Shown here in pieces: positions 25,173 to 32,808 of a DNA stretch of 64,000 bases. Location of the stretch: assembly GCA_910589075.1 (NCBI GenBank), contig CAJUSK010000011.1:1-64000 (forward strand), written 5' to 3'. The translations under genes and the position numbers were made by a program. The notes beneath the pieces are model-generated. The model saw only the letters and a list, made by a program, of their open reading frames with translations, searched no databases and had not been told where the DNA came from. This DNA is from an uncultured Lachnospiraceae bacterium (GTDB lineage: Bacteria > Bacillota > Clostridia > Lachnospirales > Lachnospiraceae). The stretch's first letter is position 1. Every line of letters starts with the position of its first letter.

Positions 25173-25520
25173 ATGAAACGGAATGTGACAGTTTGGCTTA
25201 TTTTGTCTGCGATCATTATGCTGTTATTGCCATGGCTGGCCGTCACCTTCATAAAAGCCCATGGCGGCATGGCGGCCTGCCTTGCATTATTGTTTGGCAT
25301 CAATCCGATCTATTCTGTTGTAGTCGGTGTTTTCGCGGGGAAAAACAGCAATCAGCTATGGCATCTGCCAATTATCTCAGCCCTGCTGTTTTTACTGGGC
25401 ACATGGCTTTTCTTTGACATGGGAGAAATGGCGTTTGTGCTGTATATGGCAGCCTACCTTGTTTTGAGCATTCTTGCCATGCTGATCACCAAACTGATCA
25501 ACAAAAAAACAAACCCATAA
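25173..25520 (+). CDS. Hypothetical membrane protein
   Basis: A 115-residue protein with about four hydrophobic helices covering almost its whole length (WLILSAIIMLLLPWLAVTF at the N-terminus). It begins with ATG after AGGAGGGGAGG. No family was recognised. It follows the rubredoxin fusion by 77 nt and may be co-transcribed. A long inverted-repeat element follows the gene. Confidence 0.7.
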   Translation: MKRNVTVWLILSAIIMLLLPWLAVTFIKAHGGMAACLALLFGINPIYSVVVGVFAGKNSNQLWHLPIISALLFLLGTWLFFDMGEMAFVLYMAAYLVLSILAMLITKLINKKTNP

Positions 25521-25670
25521 ACTTCCATAAAAACAAGCTGCCACAAAAACCCACACAACAAAAAGCCCCTGATATTCACAAAACTTACTGATACACCCAA
25601 AAAAACTTGAATACCCATACTCCCCATATATTCATACTCTCCAACCCTCCCCATGGCCAGCCAATAGCCA

Positions 25671-25853
25671 GCCGTCAAAGGTGGTTTCTGTGGGGCAGGC
25701 AGGCTTTGGAGGACGTTTTTAGTTGAGATGAAATCCACTTTTTACGGAAACTTAGGCGCGACGGCTTTCCGGAGCGTCTTAGTTGCAGTTAAAAGTTAGT
25801 TCATCTCAACGTTGTCCGGGCCTGCCCGCCCCACAGAAACCACCTTTGGCGGC
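25671..25853. mobile_element. MITE-like element with 34-bp terminal inverted repeats
   Basis: The ends (25671-25704 and 25820-25853) are inverted copies of each other over 34 bp with two mismatches. Inside, GTTGAGATGAA and TTCATCTCAAC form a second perfect 11-bp inverted pair. The 183-bp unit codes for no protein and lies in an otherwise empty 400-bp gap. It may be a miniature transposable element or a large structured RNA. The sequence outside the element in this gap shows nothing recognisable. Confidence 0.6.
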
Positions 25854-25934
25854 GTCCCCCGCCCCATCCCCAATCTCATCCTCTGTTGCCAAAACCCCCA
25901 TTCTGTTATAAGATAAATGAAAAAAGGAGAAGCC

Positions 25935-27251
25935 ATGAAAATCCATCTGCCAGATAAAGTAATCCACATCATACAAATACTACAAAATGCCGGGCACGAA
26001 GCCTATGCGGTAGGCGGATGTGTGCGAGACTCCATTCTGGGGCGTATTCCGGACGACTGGGATATCACTACATCGGCGCGTCCGGCGGAGGTGAAGGCGC
26101 TGTTTGGGCGTACGATTGACACCGGTATTCAGCATGGGACTGTGACCGTGATGCTGGGTAAAGAGGGATTTGAAGTGACTACCTACCGGATCGACGGAAT
26201 CTATGAGGACGGCCGCCATCCCAGAGAAGTGACCTTCACCGGGGAGTTGCGGGAAGACTTGCGGCGCAGGGATTTTACGGTGAATGCCATGGCTTATAAT
26301 GAGACAGACGGCCTGGTGGATGCGTTCGACGGTCTGGGAGATCTGAAGCGGAAAACCATCCGCTGTGTGGGAGATGCCAGGGAACGGTTCGCGGAGGATG
26401 CGCTCAGGATGATGCGGGCAGTGCGCTTTTCGGCGCAGCTTGGGTTTTCCATAGAGGAGGACACACAGGCCGCCATCCGGCAGATGGCATCCAATTTATG
26501 CCAGGTCAGTGCGGAACGGATTCAGACAGAACTGATGAAACTGGTAACATCCCCCCACCCTGAGTATTTGCGGCTGGCCTGGGAGAATGGTATTACGGCA
26601 CAGATCCTGCCGGAGTTTGACCGGGCGATGGAAATGCCGCAGAATCATCCCCACCATGTGTACTCGGTGGGAGAGCATACCCTTCATGGTATGATGGCGG
26701 TTGCGCCTGAGAAATCGCTGCGCCTTGCCATGCTGTTCCATGACCTGGGCAAGCCTCTCTGCCACAGTGTGGATGAAACGGGGCTGGATCACTTCTATGG
26801 GCATGGGGAACTGAGCGGGGAGATTGCGGAAACAGTGCTTTCCCGGCTTAAATTTGACAATGCCACAAAGGAGCAGGTGACGAAACTGGTATTGTATCAT
26901 GATTATCCCATGGGGGAAACCTATAAAAGTGTGAGACGGGCGGCGTCCCGTATCGGCCCGGAACTGTTTCCGCTGCTTTTTTCCATAAAAGAGGCAGATT
27001 TGGCGGCTCAAAGCAATTATATGCGCGAAGAGAAGAGACGCAGCCTGGAGCAGGCAAAGGCGCTGTATGCTGATATTGTTAACCAACAGCAGTGCCTGAC
27101 ACTGAAAGATCTGGCAGTGGGTGGCAGGGATCTGATCGCGGCGGGAATGCAGCCTGGAAAAGCCATGGGCGAGACATTGGATCGGCTTTTGGAGCTGGTA
27201 CTGGAAAATCCGGAGTGCAATACAAAAGAATATCTGCTGACACAGATTTAG
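25935..27251 (+). CDS. cca: CCA tRNA nucleotidyltransferase with HD domain
   Basis: A 438-residue class II nucleotidyltransferase that builds or repairs the 3' CCA end of tRNA. The head domain has AYAVGGCVRDSILGRIPDDWD (GGxxR and DxD-type metal ligands), then RRDFTVNAMAYNE, and the RNA/nucleotide-binding neck. The C-terminal HD phosphohydrolase part includes LFHDLGKP and GHGELSGEIAE. The ATG at 25935 follows AAAGGAGAAGCC; six codons upstream are in frame but inside the site. Catalytic residues look intact. Confidence 0.92.
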   Translation: MKIHLPDKVIHIIQILQNAGHEAYAVGGCVRDSILGRIPDDWDITTSARPAEVKALFGRTIDTGIQHGTVTVMLGKEGFEVTTYRIDGIYEDGRHPREVTFTGELREDLRRRDFTVNAMAYNETDGLVDAFDGLGDLKRKTIRCVGDARERFAEDALRMMRAVRFSAQLGFSIEEDTQAAIRQMASNLCQVSAERIQTELMKLVTSPHPEYLRLAWENGITAQILPEFDRAMEMPQNHPHHVYSVGEHTLHGMMAVAPEKSLRLAMLFHDLGKPLCHSVDETGLDHFYGHGELSGEIAETVLSRLKFDNATKEQVTKLVLYHDYPMGETYKSVRRAASRIGPELFPLLFSIKEADLAAQSNYMREEKRRSLEQAKALYADIVNQQQCLTLKDLAVGGRDLIAAGMQPGKAMGETLDRLLELVLENPECNTKEYLLTQI

Positions 27252-27311
27252 CGCATTTTTCCGTTTACTGCCTCATAAGATAGGTAATGACCAATCTTAG
27301 GGGGTATATAC

Positions 27312-28295
27312 GTGAATGACAGAGCAGTCAGCGTGCTTTCGGAATATGATTTTGAAGTAATCCGGACCTGGAAGGGAAGGGGTTCCATCCTGTTTGAAAC
27401 GCCGGAAGGATTTCGGATTTTAAAAGAATATACCGGGTTTACAGATAAACTCATTTTACAGAATGCATTGCTTAACCATATAAGGGAAGAGAGCGACCTT
27501 ATGGTGGAAGAAATCCTTTCTAATAAGGAAGGCATGCTGTGGACGAAGGACCAGAACCAGAATGTTTATATTGTAAAAACATATTTTTCAGGGAGAGAGT
27601 GCAGCATCCGGGACGGGGAAGAATGCCGCCGGGCGGTGCGTTTGCTGGCCAGACTGCATAAGGCGATGGTGATGCCGGAAAACTCCGCATGGGATGTGCC
27701 GGTGCAGCGGATGGATAAAGAGTATGATAAGCATAACCGGGAACTGAAAAAAGTCCGCAGATTTCTGAGAAATAAAAGCCAGAAAACAGATTTTGAAATT
27801 TATTTGCTGCGTCATTATGACAGCTTTATGGAGAAGGCATTTGAGATTGCAGAACAATGGAAAAACTGCCGGAAACCGGATACGAGTGAACAGCCTGCCG
27901 GCAAAAGGGTATTTTGCCATGGGGATTACCAGTATCACAATCTGTTGCTGGGTGAAAACGACATGTATGTCATAAACTTTGAAAAATTTGTCTGTGACAG
28001 TCAGGTCAGAGATCTGTATCTGTTTCTGCGGAAGCTGTTGGAAAAAAACAACTGGTCTGCCTCGGTAGGGTCAGGGCTTCTGGAAGCCTATCAGAGAGAA
28101 CGGCCTCTGGCGCAGGAAGAATTGTGTCAACTGTATTATCGTTTGGCATATCCGGAGAAGTTCTGGAAAATCGTGAATTTTTATTATAATGCCGGTAAGG
28201 CATGGATTCCAGGCAGAAATATGGAAAAGTTTGATAAACTGTTAAAGCAGGAAAAGGATAAGGAGCAGTTCCTGCGGACAATACTGCCCGGTTAG
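27312..28295 (+). CDS. CotS-like spore coat kinase-fold protein
   Basis: A 327-residue protein of the CotS/CotI/YsxE group, aminoglycoside-phosphotransferase-like folds found in spore coats. Visible marks are RGSILFETPEGFRILKEY at the ATP-binding lobe and the catalytic loop HGDYQYHNLLL. The metal-binding Asp of the usual DFD/DWE is replaced in VINFEKFVCD, so kinase activity is uncertain. The GTG start follows AGGGGG. It belongs with the sporulation genes; late mother-cell expression is expected from the family, though no clear sigma-K promoter was seen. Confidence 0.75.
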   Translation: MNDRAVSVLSEYDFEVIRTWKGRGSILFETPEGFRILKEYTGFTDKLILQNALLNHIREESDLMVEEILSNKEGMLWTKDQNQNVYIVKTYFSGRECSIRDGEECRRAVRLLARLHKAMVMPENSAWDVPVQRMDKEYDKHNRELKKVRRFLRNKSQKTDFEIYLLRHYDSFMEKAFEIAEQWKNCRKPDTSEQPAGKRVFCHGDYQYHNLLLGENDMYVINFEKFVCDSQVRDLYLFLRKLLEKNNWSASVGSGLLEAYQRERPLAQEELCQLYYRLAYPEKFWKIVNFYYNAGKAWIPGRNMEKFDKLLKQEKDKEQFLRTILPG

Positions 28296-28324
28296 GCGGG
28301 CGTTTATGAAAGGTACAAAAGGAA

Positions 28325-29890
28325 ATGGGAAAACAGGGGAACAGGGTGATTTTTCTGCTTTGTCTGCTTTGTCTGTTTTTGACGGGCTGTGAATATGACA
28401 AAGGTGTCAGTACGGGCGGCGGGGAAAGCGCGGCGGCAGCCGGTGAAGAAACAGAAAGCAGCATGGATACCGGATTCCGGATTATGGAGCCGGGGGAATA
28501 TGATTCCAAAGATACGGCTGTAGTGGTCCGGGTCATGGAGGATGAGAAGAAAATCACATTTCTAAACCGGATTGTGAATAAAAATTATACATTGCATTAT
28601 GACGGCGCTACGGTCATTACGGATAAATACGGGGAAGCGATGTCGGCGGCACAGCTTGCGCCGGGTGATATTGTAGATGTGAATTTCCAGCATATACCGA
28701 AAAAGTGTGTTTCCATTTCCATGTCCCCCCAGGCCTGGAGTGTGGATGTGACATCTGGTTTTGACATGAACCAGGTAAGGGGGCAGATTTCTTTTAACGG
28801 GGAACTGTATACACTGGCGCAGCGGATGGTGCTGCTTTCCCAGGGCGAGGAAATCGAACTGACGGATCTGAATGAGCGGGATGTGCTGGCGGTACAGGGA
28901 ATTGATAATACGGTTTACAGTATTCTGGTAGAGAAAGGCCATGGTTATCTGCGCCTGACCGGGACAGAGTATTTTGTGGACGGCTTTATTGAGGTAGGCC
29001 AGGAAATGGTGCAGCGGATTACGGAGGATATGCTGCTGACAGTGCCGGAAGGGGAGTATGCTGTTGTCGTTCGGAACGGCAGACACGGCGGCAACAAAAA
29101 GGCTGTTATTTTCAGGGATGAGGAAACCGTGCTGGATGTATCGGATCTGAAAGGCGAAGAGATCAAGACCGGGAATGTATTCTTTACTCTGACACCGGCG
29201 GATGCCAATGTATATATAGACGGGGAAAAGATAGATACCTCTACTTATGTGACGCTGGAATATGGTATCCATCAGATGATCGTCAAGGCGCCGGGGTATG
29301 AAACCATCAGCCAGTATCTGAAAGTGGGACAGGAAAATGCCAATCTGAATGTGGAGATGGAGCCGGAAAAAGACGCACAGGATGATGATGACGCCGCAGA
29401 TACGGACAATGGCGGGATCGGCCTGCCAGACATCAATGGCATCTCTGACGGAACCGGGGACGAAGAGAGACGAACACAGATCGGTGAGGCCGCTTCAGAA
29501 ACAGTCGATGAAAACAAGGAATCGGAGAAGGATAAAAACAGCAATAAAACAGAGAAACAGCCGGATGGAGAGATTGTAGCCGGAAACGGAACCTGGCGGG
29601 TTAAGATCAACGCACCTAAAAATGTGGAGGTGTATCTGGATGGCAGCTATATTGGACTTGCGCCGGTAAGCTTTGCCAAAAAAGCCGGAACACATGTCAT
29701 TTCTCTGCGTAAGAACGGGTATCAGACAAGAAGCTATACCATTCAGGTGGACGATGAGGAAAAGGATATGGAACTGTCCTTCTCGGAACTGGTGAGAAAA
29801 ACGGGTAGCGGACTGAACGGATTAGATACATCAGGATTAGGAGACGGATCATGGACAAACGATATACTTTCACAGACTTTATTCAACTGA
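28325..29890 (+). CDS. Lipoprotein with PEGA domains
   Basis: A 521-residue surface protein. The signal peptide VIFLLCLLCLFLTGC ends in an LTGC lipobox. Two PEGA-type segments are seen: FTLTPADANVYIDGEKI followed by GYETISQYLKV, and VKINAPKNVEVYLDGSYIG followed by GYQTRSYTIQV near the C-terminus. An acidic, low-complexity linker rich in Asp, Glu and Lys separates them. PEGA domains occur in cell-surface and S-layer-linked proteins. The 3' end overlaps mazG by 40 bp. Function is unknown beyond probable envelope location. Confidence 0.8.
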   Translation: MGKQGNRVIFLLCLLCLFLTGCEYDKGVSTGGGESAAAAGEETESSMDTGFRIMEPGEYDSKDTAVVVRVMEDEKKITFLNRIVNKNYTLHYDGATVITDKYGEAMSAAQLAPGDIVDVNFQHIPKKCVSISMSPQAWSVDVTSGFDMNQVRGQISFNGELYTLAQRMVLLSQGEEIELTDLNERDVLAVQGIDNTVYSILVEKGHGYLRLTGTEYFVDGFIEVGQEMVQRITEDMLLTVPEGEYAVVVRNGRHGGNKKAVIFRDEETVLDVSDLKGEEIKTGNVFFTLTPADANVYIDGEKIDTSTYVTLEYGIHQMIVKAPGYETISQYLKVGQENANLNVEMEPEKDAQDDDDAADTDNGGIGLPDINGISDGTGDEERRTQIGEAASETVDENKESEKDKNSNKTEKQPDGEIVAGNGTWRVKINAPKNVEVYLDGSYIGLAPVSFAKKAGTHVISLRKNGYQTRSYTIQVDDEEKDMELSFSELVRKTGSGLNGLDTSGLGDGSWTNDILSQTLFN

Positions 29891-30564
29891 TTGAACGGTT
29901 GCGGGGAGAAGGGGGATGCCCCTGGGACAGGGAACAGACCCACAACAGCCTGCGCCCCTGTATGACAGAAGAGACAGCAGAACTGCTGGCCTCCATCCGC
30001 ATCTATGAACAGACCGGCGATGCGGAGAACATGCGGGAAGAACTGGGGGATATTTTATTGCAGGTGGTGATGCACAGCGTTATTGCAAGGGAAGAGGGAC
30101 TGTTTACAATCGAAGACGTCATTCAAGAAATATCGGAAAAGATGATCCGGCGCCATCCCCATGTGTTTGGCGAGGCGGTGGCTGGTTGTTCAGAGCAGGT
30201 ACTGGCAAACTGGGAAGAAATCAAGAAACAGGAAAAAGAGGGCAGGCATACCCGGCTCTCTCCTCTCAGGGAGATCCCGGAGGAACTTCCGGCGTTGGCA
30301 AGAGCCTGCAAGGTGATTAAAAAAGCGGACAAGCTATACAATGACGGAGAAAATCCGGATACATTCTGGCAGCGGCTGGAAACGGCAGTGTCGGATTTGC
30401 AGAGCGCACAGGCCCCGCAGAGCAGGGAAAATCTGTCTCAGAAACTGGGAAATCTGCTCTGGCTCCTCTCCGAATTTGCGTACCGTCACAAGCTGACACC
30501 GGAGCAGATACTGGCCGATAAAATCGCTGAAAAAGTGGAGTTTTTAGAGCCAAAATCGGAATAA
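29851..30564 (+). CDS. mazG: Nucleoside triphosphate pyrophosphohydrolase MazG
   Basis: A 237-residue MazG that removes aberrant NTPs. The N-terminal GGCPWDREQTHNSLRPCM and the EExxE metal site (EETAELLASI, EELGDILLQV) are intact, followed by the second half RHPHVFGEA and ARACKVIKKADK. The ATG overlaps the preceding lipoprotein gene by 40 bp and has AGGAGACGG upstream. In Bacillus the homologue yabN begins the same gene block (rqcP, yabP, yabQ, divIC), as it does here. Confidence 0.9.
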   Translation: MDKRYTFTDFIQLIERLRGEGGCPWDREQTHNSLRPCMTEETAELLASIRIYEQTGDAENMREELGDILLQVVMHSVIAREEGLFTIEDVIQEISEKMIRRHPHVFGEAVAGCSEQVLANWEEIKKQEKEGRHTRLSPLREIPEELPALARACKVIKKADKLYNDGENPDTFWQRLETAVSDLQSAQAPQSRENLSQKLGNLLWLLSEFAYRHKLTPEQILADKIAEKVEFLEPKSE

Positions 30565-30568
30565 TTTC

Positions 30569-30597
30569 TTGACAAACACTGTAAATGTGTTTATAAA
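30569..30597 (+). promoter_or_regulatory. Strong promoter of the HU gene
   Basis: TTGACA (30569-30574) and TATAAA (30592-30597) with 17-bp spacing lie in an AT-rich stretch ahead of hup. This fits the high expression expected for HU. Confidence 0.75.
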
Positions 30598-30665
30598 TAT
30601 ATATAGCGTTCCGAGAGGAAGGCCTGTCACAGGAATAAAAACTCATTTAACAGGAGGAATCCATA

Positions 30666-30941
30666 ATGAACAAAACAGAATTGGTTGCGGCTATTGCCGA
30701 TCAGGCAGAACTTTCCAGAAAAGATGCTGAAAAGGCATTGAAGGCTTTCACAGATATCGTTGCAGACGAATTAAAGAAAGGTGAGAAGGTTCAACTGGTT
30801 GGATTTGGCACATTTGAAGTATCAAATAGACCTGCAAGAGAAGGAAGAAATCCTCAGACCGGCGAGCCCATGCCGATTGCAGCTTCTAAAGCGCCCAAGT
30901 TCAAAGCTGGTAAGGCATTAAAAGACCTGGTAAATGCATAA
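30666..30941 (+). CDS. hup: DNA-binding protein HU
   Basis: A 91-residue histone-like protein that bends and compacts DNA. It starts MNKTELVAAIADQAELSRKD and carries the DNA-gripping arm GFGTFEVSNRPAREGRNPQTG. ATG follows AGGAGGAATCC. It has its own strong promoter and terminator. Codon use is biased to frequent codons, as expected for an abundant protein. Confidence 0.97.
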   Translation: MNKTELVAAIADQAELSRKDAEKALKAFTDIVADELKKGEKVQLVGFGTFEVSNRPAREGRNPQTGEPMPIAASKAPKFKAGKALKDLVNA

Positions 30942-30956
30942 GTTGAAACAGGGTGA

Positions 30957-30986
30957 GACAGTTACTTCGGTGGCTGTCTTGTTTTT
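30957..30986 (+). terminator. Intrinsic terminator with TTCG tetraloop
   Basis: GACAGTTAC and GTGGCTGTC pair over 9 bp (two G-T wobbles) around a TTCG loop, followed by TTGTTTTT. It ends the hup transcript. Confidence 0.8.
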
Positions 30987-30993
30987 ATTCAAG

Positions 30994-31070
30994 ACAACAG
31001 GTTTACTGGCGAAGCCTGCAATCTGTTGTTCATGACAATAGGTTTGCTGGCGAAGCCTGCAATCTATTGT
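30994..31070 (+). repeat. Tandem pair of covarying hairpins
   Basis: Two 36-nt units (30994-31029 and 31035-31070) share the core GGCGAAGCC and outer arms ACAACAG/CTGTTGT in the first and ACAATAG/CTATTGT in the second. The C-G pair of one is replaced by a T-A pair in the other, so base pairing is kept. GGTT and AATC extend each stem to 10 bp. The pair sits between the hup terminator and rqcP. Confidence 0.7.
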
Positions 31071-31110
31071 TTGGTGGAGATTCCTGTATATTCCGGAAAG
31101 GAGACAGTCT

Positions 31111-31350
31111 ATGCGGCTTGATAAATTTTTAAAGGTGTCCCGCCTGATTAAGCGGCGCACGGTGGCAAACGAAGCCTGCGATGCGGGCAGGGTATTCTTG
31201 AATGAGAAACCGGCCAAAGCCTCGGCCAATGTAAAGGAAGGCGATATTCTGACCATCCGGTTCGGCAACAAAGAAGTAAAAGTAGAAGTGCTGGATGTGC
31301 GGGAGACGGTAAAGAAAGAAGAAGCGGCGGAGCTCTTCCGCTATCTGTAA
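31111..31350 (+). CDS. rqcP: S4-domain RNA-binding protein RqcP
   Basis: A 79-residue protein consisting of one S4 domain (MRLDKFLKVSRLIKRRTVAN, then GRVFLNEKPAKASANVKEGD). It corresponds to Bacillus YabO/RqcP, which binds stalled 50S subunits and helps RqcH add alanine tails in ribosome quality control. It stands in the conserved position after mazG and hup and before yabP. ATG follows GGAAAGGAGAC. The paired hairpins just upstream may form its leader. Confidence 0.9.
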   Translation: MRLDKFLKVSRLIKRRTVANEACDAGRVFLNEKPAKASANVKEGDILTIRFGNKEVKVEVLDVRETVKKEEAAELFRYL

Positions 31351-31356
31351 GGCATA

Positions 31357-31408
31357 AGTCCCCATGTTCCTTCATACAATGTATCAGGAATGAAATGGGG
31401 GCTTTTTT
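31357..31408 (+). terminator. Terminator directly ahead of yabP
   Basis: AGTCCCCAT (31357-31365) pairs with ATGGGGGCT (31395-31403) with one wobble, with additional partial pairing in the arms, and runs into TTTTTT ending one base before the TCATGG context of the yabP start. It ends the rqcP transcript or acts as an attenuator. Confidence 0.6.
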
Positions 31409-31409
31409 C

Positions 31410-31700
31410 ATGGAGGATTTGACCAATATCAAGCAGAAGCAGCATAAACTTATGCTGACCAACAGAAACGTCTGTAATATGAACGGGGTAGTGGATGTAT
31501 TATCCTTTGATCTCAGCGAGATTCTGCTGGAAACAGACCAGGGGATGCTGATGATCAAAGGAAATGATCTGCATGTAAATCGTCTGAGTCTGGACAAGGG
31601 AGAAGTGGATATAGAAGGAAGAATTGACAGTCTGACCTATTCGGAAAACGCCGGATATGGCAAATCCGGAGAATCATTTCTGGCAAAACTGTTTAAGTAG
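31410..31700 (+). CDS. yabP: Sporulation protein YabP
   Basis: A 96-residue protein of the YabP family (NRNVCNMNGVVDVLSFDLS, MLMIKGNDLHVNRLSLDKGE). It is needed for sporulation in Bacillus, though its molecular role is not established. I use ATG 31410 because homologues start at this point and GGGGGC precedes it; ATG 31395 is in frame but lies in a terminator stem. The next gene starts 7 nt downstream. A sporulation promoter is expected here but was not identified. Confidence 0.88.
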   Translation: MEDLTNIKQKQHKLMLTNRNVCNMNGVVDVLSFDLSEILLETDQGMLMIKGNDLHVNRLSLDKGEVDIEGRIDSLTYSENAGYGKSGESFLAKLFK

Positions 31701-31707
31701 GTGAACT

Positions 31708-32196
31708 ATGAGTCCTGAAATTGAGCTTGAAATCTGTTTTTTGTTCCATTCCTTTCTTATGGGCATACTGATTACGGTTCTGTATGATTTGCTCCGCATT
31801 CTGCGGAGAATTCTTCCTCATAATATTCTGGCCATTTCCCTGGAGGATTTTCTGTACTGGATTGTCTGCTCATTGCTGGTGTTTGCCATGCTGATCCGGG
31901 AAAATAACGGGATACTCAGATGGTTTGCAGTGGCTGGCGCCATGGCAGGCATGCTGTTATATAAACTGACGCTGGGTGCTTTGTTTGTGAAGTATGTTTC
32001 CCTGCTTTTACAGAAGATACTACATATAGTAGGACGGCTTCTCTATATGGCCTTTAAACCGCTAAACCTTGTTCGAAGGCGTCTTGCCTGGATGCGAAAA
32101 AAGTCGGAAAACAGGTTGAAGCTGGGGGTTTTGGGCGCAAAAAAGAAGTTGACGGCAAGACGGAAATTGCTTAAAATGGTTCTAAAGAAACGTTGA
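31708..32196 (+). CDS. yabQ: Spore cortex protein YabQ
   Basis: A 162-residue membrane protein with about four hydrophobic segments (FHSFLMGILITVLYDLLRIL first) and a basic C-terminal tail. It matches YabQ, an outer-forespore-membrane protein required for cortex formation. The start follows AGGTGA and is 7 nt after yabP, so the two are translated from one transcript. The order yabP-yabQ-divIC equals that of Bacillus. Confidence 0.85.
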   Translation: MSPEIELEICFLFHSFLMGILITVLYDLLRILRRILPHNILAISLEDFLYWIVCSLLVFAMLIRENNGILRWFAVAGAMAGMLLYKLTLGALFVKYVSLLLQKILHIVGRLLYMAFKPLNLVRRRLAWMRKKSENRLKLGVLGAKKKLTARRKLLKMVLKKR

Positions 32197-32325
32197 GACA
32201 GGGATTGTTATCCCGGAGATTTTGGCAGATACACACGGATTTGTAGAGGAGTATACTGTTACGCAGTATAAATTCGTTACAGGAAATCCCCGTATTTACA
32301 GCATAAAAAGATTGGGCGGTTTTAT

Positions 32326-32634
32326 ATGGTAAAAAGAAAGCTGGCTTTTAGAAGAAAGCGGCAGAACAGGCTGGGAATGTTCCTTGTGACGACAGCGGTA
32401 TTGATGTTGCTTTTGGTGGTAGGGATAAAGAGTATAGAACTTCAGGAAAAGAAGCGCATTTATGCGGCAAGGGAGATTGCCCTGGAAGAGCAGATTGCCG
32501 CAGAAGAAAAACGGGCGCAGGAAATAGAAGAATTCCGGAAATATACGAAGACGAAGAAATACGCGGAAGAAGTGGCGAAGGATAAGTTGGGTCTCGTACA
32601 TGAAGGAGAGATAATCTTCAAAGAGAAACCGTAG
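32326..32634 (+). CDS. divIC: Septum formation initiator DivIC
   Basis: A 102-residue bitopic protein. A short basic N-terminus is followed by one membrane helix (MFLVTTAVLMLLLVVGI) and a long coiled coil (REIALEEQIAAEEKRAQEIE), ending in AKDKLGLVHEGEIIFKEK, which is characteristic of the FtsB/DivIC family. It joins FtsL and DivIB in the divisome. It occupies the conserved site downstream of yabQ and is closed by a strong terminator. Confidence 0.9.
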   Translation: MVKRKLAFRRKRQNRLGMFLVTTAVLMLLLVVGIKSIELQEKKRIYAAREIALEEQIAAEEKRAQEIEEFRKYTKTKKYAEEVAKDKLGLVHEGEIIFKEKP

Positions 32635-32674
32635 ATACGGATGGTGATGAAACAGATTACCATCCGTATTTTTT
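32635..32674 (+). terminator. Intrinsic terminator after divIC
   Basis: ATACGGATGGT (32635-32645) and ACCATCCGTAT (32659-32669) pair perfectly over 11 bp and are followed by a run of T. It separates the divIC unit from the spoIIE promoter. Confidence 0.85.
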
Positions 32675-32696
32675 GTCTAAAAGTAAACGTGAAATA

Positions 32697-32738
32697 AACA
32701 TTTGTTTGACAAAAAATATGACAAATGTTTGCTATACT
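32697..32738 (+). promoter_or_regulatory. spoIIE promoter with 21-bp spacing and Spo0A-like boxes
   Basis: TTGACA (32706-32711) and TATACT (32733-32738) are 21 bp apart. Bacillus spoIIE also uses a sigma-A promoter with 21-bp spacing that needs Spo0A. On the minus strand the region reads TTTTGTCAAA and ATTTGTCATA, both close to 0A boxes. A perfect inverted repeat AACATTTGT (32697-32705) / ACAAATGTT (32721-32729) surrounds the -35 box. Confidence 0.6.
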
Positions 32739-32808
32739 GTATTCTTGCAGGGCGGACAGGCTTTGCGACAGCCGTTCGTTGGGATATATCAGGAGGAGTT
32801 AAGGGGAT

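Noticed and set aside
27252..27311. CATAAGATA as a possible sigma-K -10 box before the CotS-like gene
   Set aside because: No AC-type -35 element lies at the required distance; the match is too short to support alone.
30994..31070. Possible CRISPR array because of two regularly spaced similar units
   Set aside because: There are only two units, the gap is just 5 bp, no cas genes are present, and the units are hairpins with covarying arms.
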